Source: Bimuria novae-zelandiae CBS 107.79 (taxonomy: Eukaryota > Ascomycota > Dothideomycetes > Pleosporales > Didymosphaeriaceae). From it: DNA of 64,000 nucleotides. Positions 54,342 through 63,260 of the stretch are shown here, one piece after another (position 1 is the stretch's first letter; each line of letters begins with the position of its first letter). The position numbers and the translations under genes were made by a program. Below the pieces are notes generated by a model. It saw only the letters and a list, made by a program, of their open reading frames with translations. It was not told the DNA's origin and made no database searches. The DNA lies in the NCBI GenBank assembly GCA_010015655.1, contig ML976692.1:430980-494979 (forward strand), given 5' to 3'.

Positions 54342-55748
54342 TTAAACTGTTTGGTGCTGGTGACTGCGTCGTTCATCCTCCTCGTTCTGTGGAAGGTCTG
54401 ACGAGCGCCGTGTTAGTGCGTTAGGCTTCCCTCCCTGGCTTCCTGGGCGGTAGGTCAGTTTGAAGTCGAATCTGGAGAGGTATTCGCTCCATCTAGCCTG
54501 TCTTCGGCTTAGACGCTTAGTAGTCATAAAGTACTGAAGATTCTTGTGGTCGCTGAGCACTTCCACGGGGAAAGCGGCGCCTTCTAGTTCCGCGCGCCAT
54601 TCCTCGAAAGATCTTACAATAGCCATAAGCTCCTTGTCATAGATATCATAGTTGCATTCTATTGGGGATAACTTTTTAGAGAAGAAAGCCACGGGGCGTA
54701 GGACGCCCTTCTCATTAGGTTGGGACAAGTAACCGGCATTCACGTAATCCGACGAATTGCACTTAATCGTACTTAGTTTATCTGGATTAAAGTGTTGTAG
54801 CACTGGCGCTGACGTAAAAGCTTCTTTTAGCTGGGCAAACGCTCGTGCACAAGTAGCATCCCACACGAAGGCTAATAGTTTCTTAGTAAGCTTTGTGAGT
54901 GGCGACGCCTTTTTAGCGAAATCCTGAATAAATCTCCGATAGAAATTGGCAAATCCTAAGAAGCTCTGGACATCTTTAACGTTCTTGGGGGTCGGCCAGT
55001 CAGCCACCGCCGAGATCTTTTCCGGGTCTATCTTTATTCCTTCAGTGCCCACGATAAGGCCTAGGTACTTGACTTCCTGGACATGGAATTCGCATTTGGC
55101 GATATCAGCCTGCAGTCCGCACTCCCGGAGGCGCTGTAGGACCTGTCGCACGTGTTTCTTATGTTCTTTTAACGTCTTGCTATAAATCAAGATATCATCG
55201 AGGTAAGCCGTGCAGAATATGTCAAGATATTCCCTTAAAGCGTCGTTAATGTAGTGTTGGAAGGACGCGGGCCCATTAGTGAGCCTAAAAGGCATTACTA
55301 AGTATTCAAAAAGCCCATATCTTGTGCGAAACGCCGTTTTCTATTTATCCCCTTTGGCAATTCGTAACTAGTTGAACGTAGCGATAATATTAAGTTTGGT
55401 GTAGTATTTGGCTTTGCATAGTCGATCTAGCGTCTCTCGGATTAGAGGTATAGGATATTGGTTTTTTACTGTAATGGCGTTCAGCGCGCGATAATCCACG
55501 CAGAAACGAAGACCACCGCCGGGCTTCCGTACGAACAACACGGGAGACGCTACAGGTAAGGAGGAGGCTCGGATAAAGCCTTTCCCTAGATTCGATTCGA
55601 GCTCTTTGCGCAGCACTAACAGTTCTTCCCTTGACATGTCGTAAAGCGGTCCAAAGGTCGGTTCGGCGCCCTCCTTTAACTGTATCTTGTGGTTGTAAGG
55701 ACGATGCGGGGGAAGCCTGTCTACTTCTTGTTTAGAGAAGACGTCCAA
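54342..55748 (-). pseudogene. Ty3/gypsy reverse transcriptase and RNase H, broken
   Basis: Two open segments (55748-55368 and 55295-54342) in the same frame, interrupted by two stops near 55357-55370. The reverse transcriptase shows [56 protein letters not shown] and the YLDDILIYS active site with both acids. The RNase H domain includes [16 protein letters not shown] and [20 protein letters not shown]; just before SDYV the catalytic acid position is Asn, consistent with a G-to-A change. Not functional as it stands. Confidence 0.88.
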
Positions 55749-55763
55749 GAACTCGTGGTATTC

Positions 55764-56369
55764 CTAGGGGAGTTTCGTTCGCGGATCGATAAACGTCTTA
55801 GGTGCAAGGGCTTTCTCGATGTCCTTTAGTGATGCGGCGAATACCTGGTATCCTTTGTGACGTTTTCGCACTCTGTCTGCTAGGTAAGTGAATGGAGCTG
55901 CTCCAATCATGCAGACATCAAGGGTTCTTAGCGGCGTTGATGGTGGAATGCTTTGAACTCGTTTACGTGTCTTTATTCCGCACTTTTGCTGGCAGTAATC
56001 TGATGAGAAGGTGACAGTGCTGTGCTTCCAAGAGATTTCGACATCGTGGAGTTGCAACCATGGAATCCCCAATACAATGGGTTGTCGTCCCAGCTGCGTG
56101 ACGAAGCAAGGGAGGATTTCTTTGTGGCCTTGGATATTAATAGAAAGTCGGGTAATATGTGTTATCCGGCCTGAGGCCGATTGGCGTCCATCGACTACTT
56201 CCAACCGGCGCGGGCGTCGTAGTTTCAGGAGTGGGAGATCATTCTCGAACGCAAAGGACTGATCGACAAACGCTATGCCATTGGCTCCGCTATCTACCAG
56301 GGCAGCGGAGGTAAGCTGACCTCTCTTAGTTTCTACTACACAGGGTAAGACTAAGTGGCTTCCGTCCAA
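55764..56369 (-). pseudogene. Ty3/gypsy aspartic protease region
   Basis: A 201-codon frame with the protease active site ALVDSGANGIAFVD and the downstream IVLGIPWLQLHDVEISW. It lies in the same frame as the reverse transcriptase and is separated from it by one TAG at 55764-55766. The frame is also open upstream of the Met into the gag end, consistent with expression by frameshift from gag. Confidence 0.82.
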
Positions 56370-56458
56370 CTTTTCTTTTTCTTCTGTAGAGCAAGCCGAT
56401 AGCGTAAGTAGATCTTGATCCTTTTCTGCGTGTCCTAGGCCGCGACTTTGGTCTAGGA

Positions 56459-57955
56459 CTATTCGTTTTCCTCCACCATAGTCTTATTGTCCGAGTTAAG
56501 GGTTGCCTTGCTTAAGCTGCTCTGGGTTTGCACCTGCAGCCGAGGCATCTCCTTTATCTGTGGGTTCTTGCATTCACTAATCCGATGGCTATGTTCGCCA
56601 CACTTGTAACATCGTCCATGTTGCGCGAGGAGTGTACGCTCTGCTACGTTAGGTTGATAACCTTCTGTCTTCGTTGCTTGTGGTGTCATGCGCGGGGTAC
56701 GGGTTTGATCGCTAGGCCGAGAGCTGTTATTGCGATAGGATGTCCTCTTGTTATAGTCTCTTATTTAATGGTCGATTTCTCGGTAGAAGTCGACTAACTC
56801 GTAGTAATTGGAAGGTTTCTGTAGTCTGATGACTCTTCCTACAAGTTCGTCGGACACTGCGTTTTCTAGGAGGGGGACCAGGGCGTTGTTGGAGTATCTA
56901 ATTTCCGCTGCACAGCGGGCGAAGTTAGCGTAGAAGTCGTTAAAAGTCTTCCTGCCCATTCGCAGAGTGCGTAGTTCGTTGATAGCGCGATTTCGCTTGT
57001 TCCTATCTCCATAGATCTTCTCCAGAGTGGAGAGAACTTCCTCGGCGGTTTGGAATGCTTGTGCATGACTCGGTTGACAACGGGCTCTTATTTGCTGGTA
57101 CGCTTCTCCATCGGTCCGACTCTTGATGTACGCGATGCGATGGTAATCCGTGGGGTACTGGGCGGCACTGTTGGTTAACTTGTCTTCGACCTTGTCTTTC
57201 CAACTGTCGAACATCGCCCTATCCCTCGAGAAGGTGGGTGCGTTGGGGAATTTGGAGTTGTCGTGCAACTCTCCTAGGGGCGTGAATCGTGACGCAGTCG
57301 TTCTGGCGCGCTCGACGGGGGCATGCTCAAAGGCTTTCGGAGTTCTGTGCAGCTCGTGTGTTCTGGCAAGCCGTGTTTTTAAACTCAAATGCGCGATAAC
57401 AGCTTCGTTCCGTTTATGCTCCTGCTTAAGCCTTTCTACCTCCTGCTTAAGCTCGGCGACCTTTGCTTCCGCTATCCTCCGCGCTGACGCTTCATGCTCT
57501 CTCTCTTGTCGGTGGTCTCGGGCTTCTTCAGCCAGCCGTATAACTTCGTCCCGGAGTGTTTCGTTCGTTGTCGAGTTGCCCTGGTTCATCTTCGCTCGCT
57601 TGTCCATGGCGAGAAGAACGTCCCACCAGTAGTCGTAGTGGTGTCAGAAACGGGCCAATTGTTTTGCATCGTTCAGGATCTGGGACGCCCTTTTCGGACG
57701 TAAGGGGTGATTGTTTCCCACGTAGTCGGTGGCATCGATAACTTCTGTTGGACTACCCTCGTCCTCAGGCTCTGCCTTGGCTTCTTGGTTCTCGTCGTTG
57801 CTTGGTTCGTAACTGTCTCCGTCATCCGAGACGTCAGCGTACGGGGTCGTTGTAGGGTCTGTTATAGTTGTCTTGAGTCGTGTTTGTCTTTGGGATCGTC
57901 GTTCTTTGTCAGTGTGGTCGTTGCCTTGGTTGTCTTTAGATGTCCTCGTGGACAT
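56459..57955 (-). pseudogene. Ty3/gypsy gag, broken
   Basis: Three open segments in one frame: 57955-57644 (acidic/Thr-rich head), 57607-56765 (capsid region with coiled coil LKQEVERLKQEHKRNEAVIA and FDSWKDKVEDKL, RKTFNDFYANFARCA) and 56689-56459, which has the zinc knuckle CYKCGEHSHRISEC. The segments are split by a TGA at 57644 and a TAA at 56765, both explainable by C-to-T change. The pol frame is offset by one base from gag, as expected for a minus-one frameshift. Confidence 0.85.
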
Positions 57956-58034
57956 TCTTTGTCTGATTCGTTAAGGGGTCTTAGTGATTTCGACCTTCGC
58001 GCACGAAGGAAATGCAGGGGTTGGTGCTACGTAA

Positions 58035-58257
58035 TGTCACGGTTCGACTGCGACCTGACTCAGCAGCGATGCTCAAGGAACAACTGGCGATGATATTGCC
58101 TAGTAGGGGTTGAGACTAGATACAAAACGTAGCACAAAGAAGAGGAAAAAGGTTTTCACGTCCGTGATCCTTTAGTGATCACGGACTACACGTAAATCCG
58201 TTCCGGGATAGGTCCGTGCACAATCTCCGTGCGTGAGTCTCACGTGGTCCCGTGACA
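58035..58257 (-). repeat. Ty3/gypsy 5' LTR
   Basis: Right copy on the plus strand, the 5' LTR in element orientation. The next internal bases do not begin TGG, so the usual tRNA primer site is not obvious. Confidence 0.95.
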
Positions 58258-59668
58258 ATCGTCTAGGGATCGCCCAGGAGACATTCACTGGGCACAAAAA
58301 CCAAGTAAGTGTTTCACCGCTTTAAACACCGCCATACTGCCCGCTGCACTGCTAAAACCCATGGCCATGTCGATACAGTGGATCCAGTTAGACAACTGCC
58401 GGTGACTGATCCCTGTTCGGTCCTCCTAGTGATATATAATCTTCCATTTACAGTGATTGGCCATTGCATGGCGTGAGAGTTTTGTTTATACGTTGTCCGG
58501 CTTTTGAAATATGGGGCGACGGGAGCAAAAAACGGCCGCAGGCCAGACTAAGATCTCGGTGGCTGTTACAAAAACTGCGTTCTCAAACTCTACGTTGAAC
58601 GTCAATCTGGTCAATTCTGGACACGCTACAGTTGGTCGACTTGGAATGAGATGGTCTGATGCGTGAGTGAAAGCGGGTCCGCACGTACTTTCGTGCTGTC
58701 AGTTGGCCTGTCACTTGGGATGTGCTGATACGGGATTTGGTGACTGATACGTGGGTGTACCGTGTCTCGTATAATACGGGATATCCCGTATATTAATAAC
58801 GTTCTTGGCAGTCCGCTAAAATTCTGAAAAAGCCTAGTTTTACTAGTATAAACTAGACTTTTTAGAATAGCAAGGGAGTTACTAAGAATAATATATAGTA
58901 TATATAGGCTTGGCATACGGTAACTAAACCGCTATCCCTGGATGTACCGTACCAGATACGGGATATCCGGTAATCCGTAAGTTACATGCCCATCCCTACC
59001 AATCACTGGAGACAGGGGAATCGGGGAACTGAGCCGGCGGCCAGAATTGGTTATGGGCACCGAGCCAATCGCCAGATGCGGGTGTTGGCATCGCCCGAAA
59101 TCACGCCGCTGGTCCTCAAAAGGATCTAGTGCATACGCGCCTTGGCCTTTAATTTGATCTGTGTGACCTTGTCCCACCAGAAAACTCACGCCCATGCGTT
59201 TTCGTGTATGCATGTGCTGAGCGCATAATGAAATAGTGGTTGTGGTGTAACTAGATGCTCCTGGGAACGTTTTCCTATGTCCACTTTTGTGATGAGCTTT
59301 GATACCTACCTATGGTAGGTATTTGCTCCACGATTTCGGGCCCTTTCGGATGGAGGCCCAGCAACCCGTGCAGAAACCATGCGCAGGTTGCAAATCGCTT
59401 CTTCTTGGGGTAAGGCTTGCTAGTATGGATCAGAAGATTGTGCATCTTCCCTGCAGGGTACGCCCTCATCAGCATTTGCAAGTCGCACGCAGACACTGAT
59501 AAGGGCCGGGTCAGATGTATAAGGTAATACATAATAGTATGTCCCTTCCATTTCCCCAGGACGTTTTAGAATACAGGTGACCCTCTTTTTACTACCTGCG
59601 CAGAGGTTAAGCTGCCTCAGTCGTCGCTCTTAGTCGGCGTTGTTTGTTGTGATACCCTCCCTCCCGTC
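58258..59668. other. Intergenic with AT-rich palindromic segment
   Basis: About 1.4 kb before the P450. A segment at about 58725-59000 is AT-rich, has an 18-bp perfect palindrome (ATACGGGATATCCCGTAT, 58774-58791), a second copy of ATACGGGATATCC at 58956, and ends in CATGCCCATCCCTACC, which on the other strand looks like a hAT-type end. A hairpin (ATACCTACCTATGGTAGGTAT) is at about 59301-59321. No gene supported. Confidence 0.5.
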
Positions 59669-61171
59669 ATGGCCATTCTCCCAGAAACCGTCCTGGGCTT
59701 GTCACCCTGGACATGGCTGTTCAAAATTGGTCCAGCCGTTGCCGTTGCGTACACCCTGCTATGGATGATCTACGCCGTGACGGTCCATCCTCTTGCGAAA
59801 GTGCCCGGTCCCTTCTGGGCCTCGGTGACGCGCATCTGGTATGTGTACCAAGTCTATTCGGGAGACATGGACAAAGTACAGCGTGCCATGCACAAAAAGT
59901 ACGGTCCAGTGGTGCGGTTGGCGCCGAACGAAGTGACTTCTGCGAACGCGGCCGATGTACCCAAGATCTACCGCCTCAATGATCCACTTTCGAAGACCGA
60001 CTTCTATCCCATCTGGGGTGCGCCACAGATCTCGAAACAGCCAGATCAGTTCACTTGCATCGACGAGAAGGAACACACTCGTTACCGTCGAATTATAGCG
60101 CCCGTGTACTCCATGGCCAACGTGCTAAAACATGAGAATTATATCGCGAAATGCACAACACTCTTTCTTGAGCGCATGACAGAATTCGCCGAGAAGAAAG
60201 AGCCGGTCGATATTGGCCACTGGTTCCAGATGTACTCATTCGACGTCGTTGGTGAACTCTTTTTTGGAAACATGTTTGGCTTCATGGAAAAGAAAACAGA
60301 TATTGAAGGTTGGATTGGGGCACTGGAAGCTCTCATGCCCGTCCTTTGCGCTGCCGCCATTGCACCCACGTACCTGAGACCGATCATTCTAGGCTCAGCG
60401 GTTGTCTCTCCAACGGTTTTCAAAGCCTTGAAGTCCTTCGAAGGTGTTCACACTGCGGCGGTTCATGTTGTCACGAAGCGTGTGAAGGAGATTAGTGCCG
60501 GCATCGCCGATCGGATCGACATGTTGCAGCAATTCAACAAGATCGTCCGAGACAAAGGTTCGCAAACCGGTTTCACTGACAACGAAGTGACTTTGGAGGC
60601 GTACGTCGCCATGCTTGCGGGTTCGGACACAACTGCGATCGCACTTCGAGCCACACTTTACTTCTTGATGAAGCATCCTGGAAAGCTCGCCAAATGCCGC
60701 GAGGAGATCGATGAGCACCAGGCAACCCTTAGTTCGCCAATTCGCTATGCTGAGTCTCTAGCTCAATTGCCGTACACTGGTGCTTCAATAAAGGAGGCGA
60801 TGAGACTCCATCCCAGCGTTGGACTGAGCATGCAGCGCCACTCTCCAAGGACTGGTGTTGAGCTCTCCGGGTACTTCATCCCGCCAGGTTGGCGCATCGG
60901 ATGCAACCCATGCATCATTCACTCTGATCAACGTGTGTTCGGAGAAGATGCTGATGAGTTCCGACCCGAGCGATGGCTAGAATCCGAAGCCAGGAGCCGC
61001 GAGATGGAGAAGTCGATCCTGACCTTCGGATCTGGCACGAGGGTCTGCATTGGAAAGAACATAGGGCTCGCCAAACTACACACGCTTGTGCCAGAGGTTT
61101 TGCGCCATTTTGATGTCAGCATGGCGCACGACCGTGGGTGGAAGACCCAGGACACATGGTTCCACACCTAA
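59669..61171 (+). CDS. Cytochrome P450 monooxygenase
   Basis: A microsomal P450 of the fungal secondary-metabolism or detoxification type. Single exon of 500 residues. An N-terminal membrane anchor (VAVAYTLLWMIYAVTV) is followed by a Pro-rich hinge (HPLAKVPGPFWAS). The oxygen-binding I-helix is MLAGSDTTAIALRATLYF, the K-helix has SIKEAMRLHPSVG with the ExxR pair, the PERF-like region is FRPERWLE, and the heme loop is FGSGTRVCIGKNIGLAKL with the Cys ligand. The frame ends at TAA 61169-61171, but the next 10 codons stay in frame and read TDVVVNIKRL before a TGA, like the usual P450 C-terminus. So the protein may be shortened by a recent nonsense change, with the core intact. Layout resembles pisatin-demethylase-like P450s; substrate unknown. 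Confidence 0.9.
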   Translation: MAILPETVLGLSPWTWLFKIGPAVAVAYTLLWMIYAVTVHPLAKVPGPFWASVTRIWYVYQVYSGDMDKVQRAMHKKYGPVVRLAPNEVTSANAADVPKIYRLNDPLSKTDFYPIWGAPQISKQPDQFTCIDEKEHTRYRRIIAPVYSMANVLKHENYIAKCTTLFLERMTEFAEKKEPVDIGHWFQMYSFDVVGELFFGNMFGFMEKKTDIEGWIGALEALMPVLCAAAIAPTYLRPIILGSAVVSPTVFKALKSFEGVHTAAVHVVTKRVKEISAGIADRIDMLQQFNKIVRDKGSQTGFTDNEVTLEAYVAMLAGSDTTAIALRATLYFLMKHPGKLAKCREEIDEHQATLSSPIRYAESLAQLPYTGASIKEAMRLHPSVGLSMQRHSPRTGVELSGYFIPPGWRIGCNPCIIHSDQRVFGEDADEFRPERWLESEARSREMEKSILTFGSGTRVCIGKNIGLAKLHTLVPEVLRHFDVSMAHDRGWKTQDTWFHT

Positions 61172-61700
61172 ACGGATGTTGTCGTCAATATCAAGCGCCT
61201 CTGAAGCACAGTGAAGGGAGATTAGAATAGTTTCGCAATGAAAAATGATGAAATGACGCTCACTCGTGCTTTGAAGTCCCTGTGTTAAGGTCGAAGTGCA
61301 AATCTGAAGACCCTTCCACCGCCCGCGCTAAGCCTTTCACAGTGTTTCAAGGCTGTCGCCAAATCACGCTAATCCCAATCCATACAGGTTAACAACTGCA
61401 GCAAAATCACATTGATCTATAGATGGTCCTCGTCCAACTGTATCTTCGTAAACAGAGGACTGTGAGCTCTTACGAATAGCTTACCTATATTAGATGTCTA
61501 ATTAGTTAGTCTCCACCTCACAGATCTACAAGCCGACACGCAGGTAAGTAAATTTATATCGCACGCACGGGGAGGTGTGTCTGCAGCAAACCGCCAATCT
61601 TACCGGCGCTGTAAGTATATATCTGGCACTGCTGACCGCCCTGGTGGCTCTCACATACAATAGACGCTAGGTTGACAGAGTCTGTAATGATCCGAGTGCA
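61172..61700. other. Intergenic, no gene seen
   Basis: About 530 bases between the P450 and the target duplication of the compact LTR element. No motif-bearing frame. Confidence 0.5.
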
Positions 61701-61705
61701 TGCGT

Positions 61706-61812
61706 TGTTGAAACTGAAGTTTAGTGTCAGAGTTATCAGCTATGTAGGCGAAGAAGTCGCCTATATAGGCTAGCGTGCTCCTTCCGTATGCCGGGAAGCA
61801 CCTGCTTCAACA
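61706..61812 (-). repeat. LTR of compact element, left copy
   Basis: Starts TGTTGAA and ends TTCAACA; bases 61718-61812 match 62734-62828 exactly over 95 bases by eye. Confidence 0.88.
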
Positions 61813-62018
61813 GTCCTCCCAGACGGAGGAGCATGAATATAGTATACATGAAGCATAAGCATGCCAGCCTTAGATCTTCAGGTCCTCCTTTAACCGTTGT
61901 GGAACTCGTCGAGGTGGAGGCGAAGGTCGTCGCCGTCCTTGTACCGCAGGTTGGTCAACGTGCGAAACAGTAGGATGGACAATTGGCCAGTGTCACGATC
62001 GAACCGGCTAGTGAGATA

Positions 62019-62733
62019 NNNNNNNNNNNNNNNNNNNNNNNNNNNNNNNNNNNNNNNNNNNNNNNNNNNNNNNNNNNNNNNNNNNNNNNNNNNNNNNNNN
62101 NNNNNNNNNNNNNNNNNNNNNNNNNNNNNNNNNNNNNNNNNNNNNNNNNNNNNNNNNNNNNNNNNNNNNNNNNNNNNNNNNNNNNNNNNNNNNNNNNNNN
62201 NNNNNNNNNNNNNNNNNNNNNNNNNNNNNNNNNNNNNNNNNNNNNNNNNNNNNNNNNNNNNNNNNNNNNNNNNNNNNNNNNNNNNNNNNNNNNNNNNNNN
62301 NNNNNNNNNNNNNNNNNNNNNNNNNNNNNNNNNNNNNNNNNNNNNNNNNNNNNNNNNNNNNNNNNNNNNNNNNNNNNNNNNNNNNNNNNNNNNNNNNNNN
62401 NNNNNNNNNNNNNNNNNNNNNNNNNNNNNNNNNNNNNNNNNNNNNNNNNNNNNNNNNNNNNNNNNNNNNNNNNNNNNNNNNNNNNNNNNNNNNNNNNNNN
62501 NNNNNNNNNNNNNNNNNNNNNNNNNNNNNNNNNNNNNNNNNNNNNNNNNNNNNNNNNNNNNNNNNNNNNNNNNNNNNNNNNNNNNNNNNNNNNNNNNNNN
62601 NNNNNNNNNNNNNNNNNNNNNNNNNNNNNNNNNNNNNNNNNNNNNNNNNNNNNNNNNNNNNNNNNNNNNNNNNNNNNNNNNNNNNNNNNNNNNNNNNNNN
62701 NNNNNNNNNNNNNNNNNNNNNNNNNNNNNNNNN
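62019..62733. other. Assembly gap (715 N)
   Basis: Run of N inside the compact LTR element. The two LTR copies on either side are a likely cause of the assembly break. Confidence 0.95.
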
Positions 62734-62828
62734 AGTTTAGTGTCAGAGTTATCAGCTATGTAGGCGAAGAAGTCGCCTATATAGGCTAGCGTGCTCCTTC
62801 CGTATGCCGGGAAGCACCTGCTTCAACA
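62734..62828 (-). repeat. LTR of compact element, right copy (start lost in gap)
   Basis: Visible 95 bases of the second LTR, ending TTCAACA and followed by the TGCGT target duplication. Confidence 0.88.
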
Positions 62829-62956
62829 TGCGTTAGAAAACGGTTGCAACAGCGACTATAGCAGGAGCACAGTACTCAGTAAACAAAGAACACTGGCAAC
62901 GTGCATGCAGCAATTTTTGTGAATTGACTATCTAGATCTAAGTACAGAAGGATACC

Positions 62957-63260
62957 CCTGCTTCTGGTCGAAGATACGGAAGCTATCTATTCGGCGAATA
63001 GACGTGCGAGGCTATATCTGGTCAGAGAGACAGATACGGCAGAAGACCCGGTCAGGGACATAGACGCAATGAGAGATCTGGTCAGAGACGCAGATGTGAA
63101 CCTATTCAGCGACACAGGCTAGAAGCAGGCACAAACTCTGGTCGGAGACGCAGATGATAGCCTAGTCAGAGACGTAGACGAGACAGATGCTTACCTGTTC
63201 GGAGACGCAGGTAGGAGATCTGTTCAAAGAAACAGATGCATGTCTTAAGAGGCAGACAGT
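62957..63260 (+). repeat. Degenerate repeat array with hairpin-forming units
   Basis: About ten units with the core GGTCAGAGACGCAG or TTCGGAGACGCAG, spaced 20-35 bases. Flanking arms pair and vary together, for example TATCTG/CAGATA, TACCTG/CAGGTA, ATCTGTT/AACAGAT and TGTCT/AGACA. One plus-strand frame also reads as an acidic peptide repeat (LVRETD, PVRDID, LVRDAD, LVGDAD, LVRDVD, LFGDAG) with one TAG. It is not a CRISPR: units are short, imperfect and without fixed spacers. Confidence 0.6.

Larger units (their letters stand above)
52456..58257 (-). mobile_element. Complete Ty3/gypsy LTR retrotransposon, RIP-mutated
   Basis: A 5802-bp element with two 223-bp LTRs (52456-52678 and 58035-58257) that differ at only two positions, both C/T. 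Each LTR begins TGTCACGG and ends CCGTGACA, a perfect inverted pair. The target duplication ATCGT is at 52451-52455 and 58258-58262. Coding runs on the minus strand in the order gag, protease, reverse transcriptase, RNase H, integrase, which is the Ty3/gypsy order. Many in-frame stops of C-to-T or G-to-A kind and one single-base indel break the genes, so it is non-autonomous now. Near-identical LTRs suggest recent insertion. Confidence 0.95.
61706..62828 (-). mobile_element. Compact LTR element (copia-like or TRIM), with assembly gap
   Basis: A 107-bp LTR at 61706-61812 begins TGTTGAA and ends TTCAACA. A second copy ends at 62828 with its first bases lost in the gap. The target duplication TGCGT flanks both sides (61701-61705 and 62829-62833). 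The whole span is about 1.1 kb if the gap size is right. On the minus strand the interior near the left LTR translates as LRYKDGDDLRLHLDEFHNG, like a copia-type gag domain, and the bases next to the left LTR are purine-rich (GGGAGGAC). Either a miniature (TRIM-like) element or a larger copia element with a misjudged gap. Confidence 0.8.

Noticed and set aside
48514..61171. A secondary-metabolite cluster made of the BBE oxidase and the P450
   Set aside because: No synthase (PKS, NRPS, terpene) is present and a receptor gene plus a retrotransposon lie between them.
62957..63260. CRISPR-like array
   Set aside because: Units are imperfect, without constant repeats or uniform unique spacers, and the DNA is fungal.
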